Below are positions 25,768-33,587 of a DNA stretch of 35,540 bases, in pieces. A model generated the notes under the pieces. The model ran no database searches and was not told the origin of the DNA. It saw only the letters and a program-made list of their open reading frames with translations. The DNA is taken from assembly GCA_021822485.1 (NCBI GenBank), contig JAKAQP010000015.1, forward strand, positions 1 through 35,540, read 5' to 3'. This DNA is from a bacterium (lineage in GTDB: Bacteria; SZUA-79; Acidulodesulfobacterales; Acidulodesulfobacteraceae). A program made the translations under genes and the position numbers. Each line of letters starts with the position of its first letter. The first letter of the stretch is position 1.

Positions 25768-26874
25768 ATGAAAATTTTTAATAAAAAACCTATTCTTTTT
25801 ATAAGGATATCGCTTGTTCTTATTTCGGCCGTTCTTGGTTTTTTAATCGGTAAAGAATACTGGCATAACGATTTTTTATCTTATGTAGGATTGCTGTTCG
25901 GTTTTACTATAGGCTTTATAGTTATATCAGTCGAAAAAAGCATGGAATCTATTTCGACCAAAAAAATACTAACCGGAGGAATCGGGCTTTTTATCGGGCT
26001 CTTTATAATCAATTATATTACGTACCAGCTTTTTAAATCCTTCTTTACCGGTTCGGATCTTGGTTATATTACATATGCTTTTGTAAATTTCGTCGCGGGT
26101 TATCTGGGATTAATTATAGGACTTAGGGTTAGCGACGATTTTTCCGTCGGTATAAGAATGCAGGACGGAACAACCTCAAACGAGGGACAGAATCAGTTTA
26201 GGCAAGAAACAAACTCAACTAATTTTTCCGGAGTAAAAGCCGAGGATTCCGAACAGTGCGGCAATTATAAAGTCATAGATACAAGTTCTTTAATAGACGG
26301 AAGAATATTAGACGTATCGAAGACCGGTTTTATAGACGGAACTTTCCTTATTCCCTCTTTTGTTTTACACGAACTTCAACATATAGCCGATTCCCAGGAT
26401 CCGCTGAAAAGAGTTAAGGGCAGGAGAGGATTGGACATACTTAAAGAACTCAGAGAAGATAAAAATATAAACATAAAGTTTACCGACGTAGATTACCAGA
26501 ATATCAAAGAAGTAGACGCAAAATTAATCGCTTTTGCAAAAGAAAATAACGGCAAAATTATTACGACGGATTTTAACCTTAATAAAGTTGCGCAGGTCAG
26601 GAATATAAAGGTCTTAAATATAAACGATTTAGTTAAGGCTTTGAGACCTATTCTTTTGCCGGGCGAAACTATGACTGTTTTGATTACAAAAGAGGGCAGG
26701 GAAAAAAATCAAGGCATAGCATATATGGACGACGGAACTATGGTAGTGGTAGAAGATGCCATGAAATTAGTCGGCTCGGAGTTAGAGGTTATCGTGACGA
26801 GCGTGTTTCAGACTTCCAGCGGCAGAATGATATTTGCAAAAATAAACAGCGAAAAAGAGCAAGCAGTTATATAA
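25768..26874 (+). CDS. PIN-TRAM membrane protein, YacL family
   Basis: The N-terminal 130 residues hold four membrane helices. A PIN nuclease domain follows (about residues 168-290): VIDTSSLIDGRILD with the first acidic residue, then FLIPSFVLHELQHIADS, RGRRGLDIL-like basic segment (VKGRRGLDIL) and IITTDFNLNKVAQ with a late aspartate. A C-terminal TRAM domain (about 295-360) begins LPGETMTVLITKEGRE and ends with SSGRMIFAKI. This domain order is that of B. subtilis YacL. The PIN acidic residues appear intact, so nuclease activity is possible, but the substrate is unknown. It starts 48 bases after carD and is convergent with ispD. Confidence 0.9.
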   Translation: MKIFNKKPILFIRISLVLISAVLGFLIGKEYWHNDFLSYVGLLFGFTIGFIVISVEKSMESISTKKILTGGIGLFIGLFIINYITYQLFKSFFTGSDLGYITYAFVNFVAGYLGLIIGLRVSDDFSVGIRMQDGTTSNEGQNQFRQETNSTNFSGVKAEDSEQCGNYKVIDTSSLIDGRILDVSKTGFIDGTFLIPSFVLHELQHIADSQDPLKRVKGRRGLDILKELREDKNINIKFTDVDYQNIKEVDAKLIAFAKENNGKIITTDFNLNKVAQVRNIKVLNINDLVKALRPILLPGETMTVLITKEGREKNQGIAYMDDGTMVVVEDAMKLVGSELEVIVTSVFQTSSGRMIFAKINSEKEQAVI

Positions 26875-26941
26875 CAACGGAGGACGGAATTGCCTTTTCG
26901 ATTAAATTTCGCCTGCGTTTGCGGTTTAGCCTCGTAAAAAT

Positions 26942-27733
26942 TTAAGACGATTTATGGAATTTTTTTAAAAACAGTTCGGCTATTTCAAAGTCCAAGGCAG
27001 ATGTTATTTTTATATTTAAATCTGTAGATTTTACGGGAAACACGGTCAAACCTAAGTTTTCGACTAAAGATACGTCGTCGGTGGATATAAAATTTTCTTC
27101 GGCAGCTTTATAAACTGCTTTTTTGATAACTTCAAATTTGAATGTCTGCGGAGTTTTAGCGGATATAAGGCTGTCCCTCAAAAGAGTTTTAAGTTTAACC
27201 GCGTCTGCTTTGTTTTTCGATTTTTCCGCGCTTGCGCCGTTATTTCCGCCGTGAATTTCTTTTATGGTTTCAGTAACGCCTGAACATAAGAACGCCGCGC
27301 CGTATTCTGCCGTTTTATCCAATAACAAACTTAATTCGTTCTCGGTTACGAAAGGTCTTGCGGAATCGTGGATAAATACGAAGGTATTTTCCGAGTTTAC
27401 ACGGTATGCTTTTGTTTTTATATAGGTATTTTCTATAAATTTTATAGCATTATATACGGATTCCTGCCGCGACTTTCCGCCGGTTACTATTTTTAATTTT
27501 TCTATTTTTTCTTTCGAAATATTGCTGCCGAAAAAAGCGTCCCAGTTAAAATTAAAAATTTGCGGCGGAGGAATAGTTATTATAATTGCATCGAAATTAA
27601 TTTTGGAATTTAAAAAAATATCGAGACTGTGCAGAATAATTTCTTTATTTTTTATTTTTACAAGCTGTTTAGGAATGGAGAAACCGGAGCGCGAACCTAT
27701 TCCTGCGGCAAGCAATACCGCGTATATTTTCAT
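26942..27733 (-). CDS. ispD: 2-C-methyl-D-erythritol 4-phosphate cytidylyltransferase
   Basis: IspD activates MEP with CTP in the third step of the MEP pathway. The N-terminal nucleotide-binding loop AVLLAAGIGSRSGFSIPKQ carries the glycine-rich motif and the basic residue before PKQ. Further blocks are FIHDSARPFV, KTPQTFKFEVIKKA, FISTDDVSLVE and the C-terminal NIKITSALDFEIAE. The 263 residues are about 30 more than usual, partly from a low-complexity Asn/Lys/Ala insertion at about residues 167-185 just after GVTETIKEI. The start overlaps the ispF stop (ATGA), so ispF-ispD is a two-gene unit on the - strand. Confidence 0.95.
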   Translation of the reverse strand: MKIYAVLLAAGIGSRSGFSIPKQLVKIKNKEIILHSLDIFLNSKINFDAIIITIPPPQIFNFNWDAFFGSNISKEKIEKLKIVTGGKSRQESVYNAIKFIENTYIKTKAYRVNSENTFVFIHDSARPFVTENELSLLLDKTAEYGAAFLCSGVTETIKEIHGGNNGASAEKSKNKADAVKLKTLLRDSLISAKTPQTFKFEVIKKAVYKAAEENFISTDDVSLVENLGLTVFPVKSTDLNIKITSALDFEIAELFLKKFHKSS

Positions 27734-28254
27734 TTTAATACCTTAGATAAAAGACAGACGCTGAAACATTCTATGGCTTTCTGTTTGCCGACGGAATCAA
27801 GCCCTTCTTTAGTCTTGCCTTTAATATTTATACGGGATTTGTCTACGTTTAAGGCGGAAGATACGGAACTTATCATCTGTTCTTTATAAGATGAAATTTT
27901 AGGGGTTTGCGTGACTATAGTAATATCCGCGTTAACTAAATTGTAGCCTTTTTCTTTAACCAATCCGTATGCGTAATTTATTATTTCTACGCTGCTTATT
28001 CCTTTTGTTGATTTTAGATTATCCGGATATAAAACGCCGATATCCGGAAGAGATAAAGCTCCAAGCAGGGCATCGGTAAGCGAATGAAGCACGACGTCGC
28101 CGTCGGAATGAGCTTCGACCCCGACATGTTCTTCTATAGGCACCCCGCCGAGATATAATTTTTTTGCGGCATTTTCAAAAAGCGTAAATTCTAAAAACTT
28201 ATGTATATCGTAACCGCTTCCTATTCTAAAACTATCATCTACCATAAAAACCAT
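27730..28254 (-). CDS. ispF: 2-C-methyl-D-erythritol 2,4-cyclodiphosphate synthase
   Basis: IspF closes the cyclodiphosphate ring, two steps after IspD. Metal ligands D16 and H18 lie in GYDIHKF, and H57 in HSDGDVVLHSLTDALLGA; these match E. coli D8/H10/H42. PDIGVLYPDN and NADITIVTQTPKI are further family motifs. The usual C-terminal threonine-glutamate motif appears as KTKEGLDSVGKQKAIECF. At 174 residues it has a few extra N-terminal residues; a start at the fifth codon (28242) is also possible. It leads the ispF-ispD pair, the reverse of the more frequent ispD-ispF order. Confidence 0.95.
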   Translation of the reverse strand: MVFMVDDSFRIGSGYDIHKFLEFTLFENAAKKLYLGGVPIEEHVGVEAHSDGDVVLHSLTDALLGALSLPDIGVLYPDNLKSTKGISSVEIINYAYGLVKEKGYNLVNADITIVTQTPKISSYKEQMISSVSSALNVDKSRINIKGKTKEGLDSVGKQKAIECFSVCLLSKVLK

Positions 28255-28310
28255 TATAGCACGACATCTTATTTAACGGAATATTTTTTTGGCTATGAGG
28301 GCGTTTGATG

Positions 28311-28319
28311 TGGTATAAT
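28311..28319 (+). promoter_or_regulatory. Candidate extended -10 promoter upstream of the flavin oxidoreductase
   Basis: TGGTATAAT is a perfect extended -10 box 226 bases before the reductase start. No -35 of good quality lies at the right distance. The long leader (about 28326-28544) has no recognisable riboswitch; it holds a short REP-like segment at 28371-28393. Confidence 0.4.
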
Positions 28320-28370
28320 ATGAGTAAGAAGAGAAGAATAATAACAATTCACCATTCCACGCACAGCATA

Positions 28371-28393
28371 GTTATTCCTGCGAAAGCGGATAT
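28371..28393. repeat. REP-like fragment
   Basis: GTTATTCCTGCGAAAGCGGA resembles the widespread intergenic repeat whose translated form reads VIPAKAG and which forms a TCCNGC-GAAA-GCNGGA hairpin. The left and right arms pair only partly here, and only one copy was found in the window, so it would be a decayed copy. Confidence 0.35.
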
Positions 28394-28544
28394 ATAAATG
28401 CATGACGTTAGTTTATGCTGATAAAAAATTTCTAAAAACGGATTAAGTTTAAGTTTAAGTTAAATTAAATTAAAGATAACTATAAAATAAATAACGATAA
28501 CAGATAATAATTTAAACAAATAAGATAAGGGAGGGGGAATTATT

Positions 28545-29612
28545 ATGAGAATGCTTTTTGAACCGATAGAGATAGGCGGAATAAAAATTAAAAACAGAAT
28601 AATGATGGCGCCAATGTGTATGTACTCGGCGGTTGACGGCGTAATAGGTTCTTTTCATACCGCCCATTTAGGGGCAAGAGCGGTAGGCGGCGTCGGACTT
28701 ATCATGGTTGAAGCTACCGGCGTCAGCCCTGAAGGAAGAATCAGTCCCTACGATGCCGGAATATGGAACGAAAAGCAAGTAGAGGCTTTTAAGCCCGTTA
28801 TAGAATTTTGTAAATCCTGCGGGTCGGTAATGGGAATACAGCTGGCGCATGCCGGAAGAAAAGCGTCGACGAATGCTCCGTGGCTTGGAGAAAACCCTTT
28901 AAAACAGAGCGAAGGCGGCTGGCAGGTTCTTGGTCCCAGCCCCGTTCCTTTCGATGAAGGTTATCCAGTTCCTAAAGAGATGGATGTAAACGATATTAAA
29001 AAGGTTATAAATGATTTCGCAAACGGAGCAAAAAATGCCGATAAGGCGGGATTCGACGTATTGGAAATACATGCCGCCCACGGTTATTTGATAAACGAAT
29101 TTTTATCGCCTATATCCAATAAAAGAACCGATAAATACGGCGGCAGTCTCGAAAACAGGGCAAGGCTCCTGCTGGAAATTATAAGCGCAATAAAATCAGA
29201 AAGCCGGCTGAAAAATAAACCTGTATTAGTAAGAATTTCCGCAGTAGATTGGGTAGAGGGCGGTTTTGATATAGAATCGTCCATAGCTTTAGCGAAAATG
29301 TTAAAAAAAGCGGGGGTATCTTTAATAGACTGTTCTTCAGGCGGAACGTCTCCGAAAGCAAAAATGAATATATATTTTGGCTATCAGCTCGGCTTCGCAA
29401 AAGAGATAAGGGAAAAAGCCGGTATAGCCGTTTCGGGCGTGGGACTTATTACGAAACCGGAATTTGCCGATTTCATATTAAGTTCCGGAACTGCCGATAT
29501 GGTAGCTCTCGGCAGGGAACTGCTCCGCAATCCTTATTGGCCTCTTACGGCGGCACGCAAACTTGGCGTAGATATCGAATGGCCTAAACAATATCTAAGG
29601 GCTAAACTTTGA
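28545..29612 (+). CDS. NADH:flavin oxidoreductase / Old Yellow Enzyme family (YqjM-like)
   Basis: These FMN enzymes reduce activated C=C bonds using NAD(P)H. The protein (355 aa) shows the thermophilic-like/YqjM subgroup pattern: MAPMCMYSA with C25 in the position of the YqjM regulatory cysteine. QLAHAGRKAS follows, then the substrate-binding pair in EIHAAHGYLINEFLSP, NKRTDKYGGSLENRARLLLE and the C-terminal phosphate site ALGRELLRNPYWPL. Length is normal and the start has GGGAGGGGG about eight bases upstream. It stands alone between ispF (divergent, 290-base gap) and the tRNA-linked island. The natural substrate is unknown; a stress or xenobiotic role is common in the family. Confidence 0.92.
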   Translation: MRMLFEPIEIGGIKIKNRIMMAPMCMYSAVDGVIGSFHTAHLGARAVGGVGLIMVEATGVSPEGRISPYDAGIWNEKQVEAFKPVIEFCKSCGSVMGIQLAHAGRKASTNAPWLGENPLKQSEGGWQVLGPSPVPFDEGYPVPKEMDVNDIKKVINDFANGAKNADKAGFDVLEIHAAHGYLINEFLSPISNKRTDKYGGSLENRARLLLEIISAIKSESRLKNKPVLVRISAVDWVEGGFDIESSIALAKMLKKAGVSLIDCSSGGTSPKAKMNIYFGYQLGFAKEIREKAGIAVSGVGLITKPEFADFILSSGTADMVALGRELLRNPYWPLTAARKLGVDIEWPKQYLRAKL

Positions 29613-29735
29613 TTTAAATTAAAAATATCGTCGCCTCTTCTTTTTTTATCGGTCTTTTTAGGATAAAGTCTTAGGGTTTCTTTTACCGCGAATAATACGC
29701 TTCAAGTTGTGTTAATTTATCGGGACGTTATAATT

Positions 29736-29797
29736 TGGTGCCGAAGGGGGGGAATCGAACCCCCATGGGATTGCTCCCGCCGGATTTTGAGTCCGGT
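29736..29797 (-). repeat. Left attachment-site copy: 3' fragment of tRNA-Leu
   Basis: This is a copy of the tRNA-Leu 3' portion from the anticodon stem through CCA. It differs from the intact gene only by seven instead of six consecutive G. It lacks the 5' acceptor strand and D arm, so it is not a functional tRNA. It marks the far end of the island. Confidence 0.9.
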
Positions 29798-29853
29798 TAT
29801 GATTTTTTATAAGTTATTAATTTTAAAGAGTATTTATGCTTATGAAAAATATG

Positions 29854-29874
29854 CCTATGTGAAAATCCGGCCAT
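29854..29874 (+). repeat. 21-nt repeat, left copy
   Basis: CCTATGTGAAAATC followed two bases later by GCCAT; the same motif occurs at 34331-34351, 19 of 21 bases identical and in the same orientation. Each copy lies 57-84 bases inside a tRNA-derived repeat. It may be an integrase or excisionase arm site. Confidence 0.6.
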
Positions 29875-29941
29875 CATTCAGCATACTCGCTATTTTTAAT
29901 TTTGTATAAAATGTCACGTCTGCCATTTTTTTATAGGCAAT

Positions 29942-30274
29942 TCATCTTCGTATGATTTCAACTATGCTTTCTATAATTTGATTGACCTTATTTTTCGTAA
30001 GATTACCGATTTTATAAAGGATAATATTGCCGTCGGCTGTAAATATTCTATTAGGTCTTATGTTGCTCGATTGTTTTAAATCTCCCGATTCAAAATCGCT
30101 TTTATTGATTGGAATGGCATAATTGTCTTTAACGGTTTGACTTGTTATTTGACAAAGGATTAAATCGTCACCGTCTAATTTTGAAATAACTAAGGCAGGT
30201 CGTCTTTTAGCCTGGCTTAAATCGGAAAAAGGAAAAGGAACTACAACGACATCTCCCTTTACAAATTCTGCCAT
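29942..30274 (-). CDS. MazF/PemK-family toxin
   Basis: PemK/MazF toxins are sequence-specific mRNA interferases. The 110-residue protein shows the fold's opening pattern VKGDVVVVPFPFSDLSQAKRRPALVIS (given here as VKGDVVVVPFPF and KRRPALVIS), then ILCQITSQ and the later SNIRPNRIFTADGN, where the arginine is usually catalytic or RNA-binding. Length is normal and the frame is intact. Its start overlaps the end of the antitoxin gene by 16 bases, the usual coupled order with antitoxin first. It lies just inside the left repeat of the island, close to the attachment site. RNA target cannot be predicted. Confidence 0.85.
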   Translation of the reverse strand: MAEFVKGDVVVVPFPFSDLSQAKRRPALVISKLDGDDLILCQITSQTVKDNYAIPINKSDFESGDLKQSSNIRPNRIFTADGNIILYKIGNLTKNKVNQIIESIVEIIRR

Positions 30275-30453
30275 GCTTTATCTTCCTCAGGCTTAAGCCA
30301 GTCTTTTTTAAGAGAGGATTCGCTTATAACGGTAATCGCAAGTCTTTCCTGAATAGATTTTGTTTTTAAAAAATTCATAAAATCTAAAACCTCGTTAAGA
30401 AAAGGCTCCGGGCAATGTTCTATTTCATTTAAAAGTAATTCTTTAGTACTCAT
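30259..30453 (-). CDS. Antitoxin for the MazF-like toxin (DUF2281-like)
   Basis: This 64-residue acidic protein has an N-terminal helical segment (NEIEHCPEPFLNEVLDFMNF) of the kind seen in DUF2281 antitoxins, and a C-terminus rich in charged residues (DWLKPEEDKAWQNL) that probably wraps the toxin. It begins after AAGGCG and ends inside the toxin start. The pairing with MazF rests on adjacency and overlap. A related fragment occurs at 33588-33755. Confidence 0.75.
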   Translation of the reverse strand: MSTKELLLNEIEHCPEPFLNEVLDFMNFLKTKSIQERLAITVISESSLKKDWLKPEEDKAWQNL

Positions 30454-30598
30454 AATTCGCCTTTTATCAAGTCGTCGAATATTGAATATATTTAATATAT
30501 TTTATAATACGTAAATATAAAAATCAAAACATAAATTAAATAACATAAATTACATATTTCGGTTTAAACGGACATTAATTCAAGTTAGTCGGCGACTT

Positions 30599-30697
30599 CT
30601 AACGTCCAAGATTATTTTTCGAGTTTTCTAATATGTTTTTTGTAGAAACGTTTCCTTTGAAGAATTCTATCATTACATCGGTATCGCATAATACCAC
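30599..30697 (-). pseudogene. Truncated VapC PIN-domain toxin
   Basis: A 32-codon frame starting at GTG reads VVLCDTDVMIEFFKGN, the classic N-terminus of a VapC PIN ribonuclease with its first catalytic aspartate, then stops at TAG. A normal VapC has about 130 residues, so the later acidic residues and the fold are missing; the DNA beyond (30454-30598) shows no continuation in another frame that I can recognise. It starts two bases after the VapB stop, the standard vapBC arrangement. It is therefore a dead toxin with its antitoxin left in place. Confidence 0.75.
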
Positions 30698-30698
30698 T

Positions 30699-30902
30699 TT
30701 AATAACCCCACGCCTTTTCCCTGATTTCTTCTTTTGTAAAAGTTCTTTTTTTCCATAATCCGAACATTTGGTTCATATCGAATGTTTTTTTCTTTTTCTC
30801 TATATTTTCGATATCTTTAATTTTTATATAGGGATTCTGGTTTAAAAAGTTTATGACGGTTTTTGCTTTTTCGATATCTTTTATTTCCAATACTATCTTC
30901 AT
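30699..30902 (-). CDS. VapB-type antitoxin (orphaned)
   Basis: The 67-residue protein has a basic, helical N-terminal half and the characteristic C-terminal end MFGLWKKRTFTKEEIREKAW, found in antitoxins that precede VapC toxins. AGGAG lies before the ATG, so translation is likely. The toxin partner downstream is truncated, leaving this as an orphan. It might still bind related toxins or its own promoter. Confidence 0.75.
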   Translation of the reverse strand: MKIVLEIKDIEKAKTVINFLNQNPYIKIKDIENIEKKKKTFDMNQMFGLWKKRTFTKEEIREKAWGY

Positions 30903-31059
30903 TATTTAAATCTCCTGTTTGTATTTATAATTCTCTAATTCTTTTTATATCTTATATTAAAAATTATGTGTATTATATTATTATTTTATCAGCTTTTTAA
31001 ATAAATTCCAAACTATAGAAAATTTTATAGAAAATTTTTTAAAGGATATGCTAAATACC

Positions 31060-31285
31060 TTATGCCTTGCTTGGTTTCTTAATCCCGAACTTTTTTGCCA
31101 GGAAGCTGATAAACTGTTTCGTATTTCCGATAGTCTTAGCCGCCCTCGTCATATTATAATCGTTCTCCTTAAGAATTTCTTCTACGCGCTCTTTATCAAT
31201 TCTGTCTTTTTGCCGGGTTTTGAAGCCTTATAGATGTCGTTCAAGTTTTTAACGAATAGGTAGGGTTCTTTTGGATTGTCGTTTC
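31060..31285 (-). pseudogene. Remnant of a Fis-type helix-turn-helix protein
   Basis: On the - strand, a stretch without a start codon reads ERVEEILKENDYNMTRAAKT and ends KKFGIKKPSKA then TAA (31060). This is the pattern of the Fis-like HTH at the C-terminus of NtrC-family and related regulators. An upstream piece in another frame (YLFVKNLNDIYKASKPGKK, up to about 31285) joins it if a one-base shift is made near 31200, so the gene appears both truncated and frameshifted. The + strand frame over the same bases (31048-31233) has no protein-like character. Confidence 0.5.
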
Positions 31286-31385
31286 TTCAAAAATGATAAA
31301 AATATATTAAAAACTTACTTTGAATCAAATAAATTTGATTTAATTTACGCGTTTGTTTTTTTTATTCCTTATTTTATATATTTTA

Positions 31386-31532
31386 GAACAAGCATTAGGC
31401 GATAGATATCCTAATGACGATGGCAGTATTGCTGATTATAGCGAGGACTCCATTCTTGCTAAAAAATATTGTGAAATTACCGGAGGCGTTAAAAAAACTA
31501 TTAATAATATTGGAGAGTTTATTATATTATAA
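31386..31532 (+). pseudogene. C-terminal fragment of an unknown gene
   Basis: An open stretch with no start codon reads EQALGDRYPNDDGSIADYSE, continues with AKKYCEITGGVKKTINNIGE, and ends at TAA. It has protein-like composition in surroundings that are otherwise AT-rich and empty, so I read it as the tail of a lost gene. No family is recognised. Confidence 0.35.
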
Positions 31533-31559
31533 GTTATAAATCTTTAGATATTTAATTTT

Positions 31560-31589
31560 TTGCAATTAAATCACAAAAAGTGGTATAAT
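31560..31589 (+). promoter_or_regulatory. rloA promoter
   Basis: TTGCAA at 31560-31565, an 18-base spacer, and TATAAT at 31584-31589 preceded by TG (extended -10) form a good sigma-70 promoter about 67 bases before the ATPase gene. Confidence 0.7.
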
Positions 31590-31656
31590 TAAATATATTT
31601 TTAATTATATTAAATTAAATTGAAGTTAATTAAATATTCAGTAAGAGATTAAATTT

Positions 31657-32904
31657 ATGTTAGTAGAATTTAAAGTTTCTAATTATCTTTCTATAAGCGA
31701 AGAACAGACTCTAAGCATGGTTGCGAACAATGCCGACAAAACATTGCTGAATCATATTAAAGAGTTTGATAAATACAAGATTAAAGTTCTAAGAACGGCT
31801 GGAATATTTGGACCGAATGCTTCCGGTAAAACCAATATGCTTAAAGCTATAGATTTTATGAAAAAATTAGTATTGTATTCTTCGCAAAATCTTCCCATTG
31901 CTCCGACAGGTGTTGTTCCGTTTAAATTTTTAAAGGGAAAAGATAATCGTTTATCAAAATTCGAAACGACTTTCATTCTTGACGATGGCGTTTTGTATTC
32001 ATACGGTTTCGAGTTGAGCGAAAAAGAAATATACAATGAATGGTTGCATTATTATCCAAAAAATCAGAAAAGAAATCTTTTCCAAAGAAGCAAAACTGAC
32101 GGATACAAATTTGGAAGCGATATGAAGGGGCGGAATAAATCTATAGCCGATATGACAAAAGAGAATTCATTATTTTTATCGGTTGCGGCGACGATGAACG
32201 AGGAGAAAGCGAAAAATATTTATGCTTTTTTTAATAACATTTCTCCTGTGCTTAATCAAATAGATTTATTAAGCAGTATAATTTTTATGAACAATATCGT
32301 TGAGTATTATAAGAATAAAGGCAAGGATAAGTTAATAAGTTTTTTACAAAAAGCGGATTTAGGGATTACCGATTTAGAAATTAAAACTAAAAATATAAGT
32401 AAAGGAGTTGAGGTTTTGACAAAAATCCTGCAAGATAAAGGTATTGAAATTAAAAGTTCAAATAAAGAATTAGATATGGATAATCTTATAGGCGATGAAA
32501 TCAATTTTACGCATGAATATGACGGTATTTCTGGTAAATTAACAATAAACGAGGAGTCAAGCGGAACGCAGAAACTATTCTATTTTTTGCCGTTTTTTAT
32601 CGAAAATAAAGGTATTATTTTAATCGATGAGTTAGAATCGTCAATGCATCCTCATTTAATAAATCTTTTATTAGATTTTTATTATGATATTTATCCCGAC
32701 TCGCAGCTTATTTTTAGCTCTCATAATTCCGATCTGTTAGATACGGAAAAGTTCCGCAGGGATGAAATCTGGTTTACGGAAAAAGAAAAAAACGGAAGTA
32801 CGGCCCTTTTTTCGTTAGATGATATAAAACCTAAGCCGAGATTAGAGGATGATATTAAAATACGCTACCTTTATGGTCAATATGGCGCAGTTCCTAATAT
32901 ATAA
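31657..32904 (+). CDS. RloA/AbiLi-type AAA ATPase, defence system
   Basis: This is an SMC/ABC-like ATPase (AAA_15/AAA_21) of the kind encoded beside RloB. Walker A is FGPNASGKTNMLKA (residues about 51-64), an ABC-type signature-like block is EESSGTQKLFYFLPF, Walker B is IILIDELESSMHP (about 319-331) and the late switch is LIFSSHNSDLLD. The N-terminus MLVEFKVSNYLSISEEQ is typical of the group. At 415 residues it is full length and undamaged. It has its own promoter and is followed after 33 bases by a RloB gene. Such pairs (RloAB, AbiL) are found in restriction loci and phage-resistance islands; abortive infection is the likely mode, inferred from family knowledge. Confidence 0.85.
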   Translation: MLVEFKVSNYLSISEEQTLSMVANNADKTLLNHIKEFDKYKIKVLRTAGIFGPNASGKTNMLKAIDFMKKLVLYSSQNLPIAPTGVVPFKFLKGKDNRLSKFETTFILDDGVLYSYGFELSEKEIYNEWLHYYPKNQKRNLFQRSKTDGYKFGSDMKGRNKSIADMTKENSLFLSVAATMNEEKAKNIYAFFNNISPVLNQIDLLSSIIFMNNIVEYYKNKGKDKLISFLQKADLGITDLEIKTKNISKGVEVLTKILQDKGIEIKSSNKELDMDNLIGDEINFTHEYDGISGKLTINEESSGTQKLFYFLPFFIENKGIILIDELESSMHPHLINLLLDFYYDIYPDSQLIFSSHNSDLLDTEKFRRDEIWFTEKEKNGSTALFSLDDIKPKPRLEDDIKIRYLYGQYGAVPNI

Positions 32905-32937
32905 ATATATGGCTAATTAATGGCATGAGAGCTAAAA

Positions 32938-33474
32938 ATGGTTAAATTTAAAAGATCAAGAAAAATACGGGAAAGCCATAGAATATTTTTAATAGTAACG
33001 GAGGGTAATATTGATGAAATATATTTTAAGCAATATAGAAAGCACAGAAATAATAGCGAATCAAAGGTTTATATAAACGTTAAAACTGCAGGACATGCTA
33101 CAGATCCTTATAATATAGTAAGATACGCCGTAAAAGAAAAAAACAAAATTAAAGACAATAATAACGTATTGGGCGGCATATTCTGTGTCTTTGATATTGA
33201 TATAGTCGTAAAAACAAAAGAAAAAACAGTAAAGGAAAATCTTTCTAAAGCTGAAAATTTAGGTAAGCGAAATAACATTAGTTTAATAACCTCGTTTCCC
33301 TGTTTCGAATTATGGCTTCTTTTGTATTTTGAAGACTATAACAAGCCCGGATTTGAATGTGAAACAGTTATAAAAGAATTACAAAAATTTTTATCATCTT
33401 ATTCTAAAAATAAAAAAGAATTTGACAAAATTAATTTTTTTGATAAATATTCGGATAAATTTGGTGATGATTAA
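32938..33474 (+). CDS. RloB/AbiLii-like protein, C-terminus lost by frameshift
   Basis: RloB proteins accompany RloA-type ATPases and have a Toprim-like core. Visible family features are RIFLIVTEGNIDEIYFKQY near the N-terminus (acidic E after VT), GIFCVFDIDIV with the paired aspartates, and SFPCFELWLLLYFEDY, the strongest RloB signature. The frame stops at 33474 after KFGDD. Reading on one frame back gives LNRAKKLKF and then YPYTKIYEIFEAIK, stopping at 33569, which looks like the normal RloB ending (alpha-helix plus an NPxT-like turn). One missing T in GATTA would explain this. The protein as encoded lacks about 30 residues; activity is uncertain. Confidence 0.8.
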   Translation: MVKFKRSRKIRESHRIFLIVTEGNIDEIYFKQYRKHRNNSESKVYINVKTAGHATDPYNIVRYAVKEKNKIKDNNNVLGGIFCVFDIDIVVKTKEKTVKENLSKAENLGKRNNISLITSFPCFELWLLLYFEDYNKPGFECETVIKELQKFLSSYSKNKKEFDKINFFDKYSDKFGDD

Positions 33475-33587
33475 ATCGTGCTAAAAAACTTAAATTCAAA
33501 AATAATTCAGATAATTTATTGAATTACCCCTATACCAAAATTTATGAAATATTTGAAGCAATTAAATAAATTATAGCAATTTATAAT

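Noticed and set aside
28317-28394. A 25-codon frame after the TATAAT upstream of the flavin oxidoreductase
   Set aside because: It lacks a ribosome-binding site and its most protein-like part (VIPAKA) is better explained as a REP-like repeat.
17208-29945. A 15-nt match (TTATAGGCAATTCAT) between the degP upstream region and 29930-29945
   Set aside because: A single 15-base identity in AT-rich DNA over 35 kb is near what chance gives, and the contexts are unrelated.
31048-31233. A + strand 61-codon frame
   Set aside because: It is antisense to the Fis-type HTH remnant, whose - strand translation is the one with family character.
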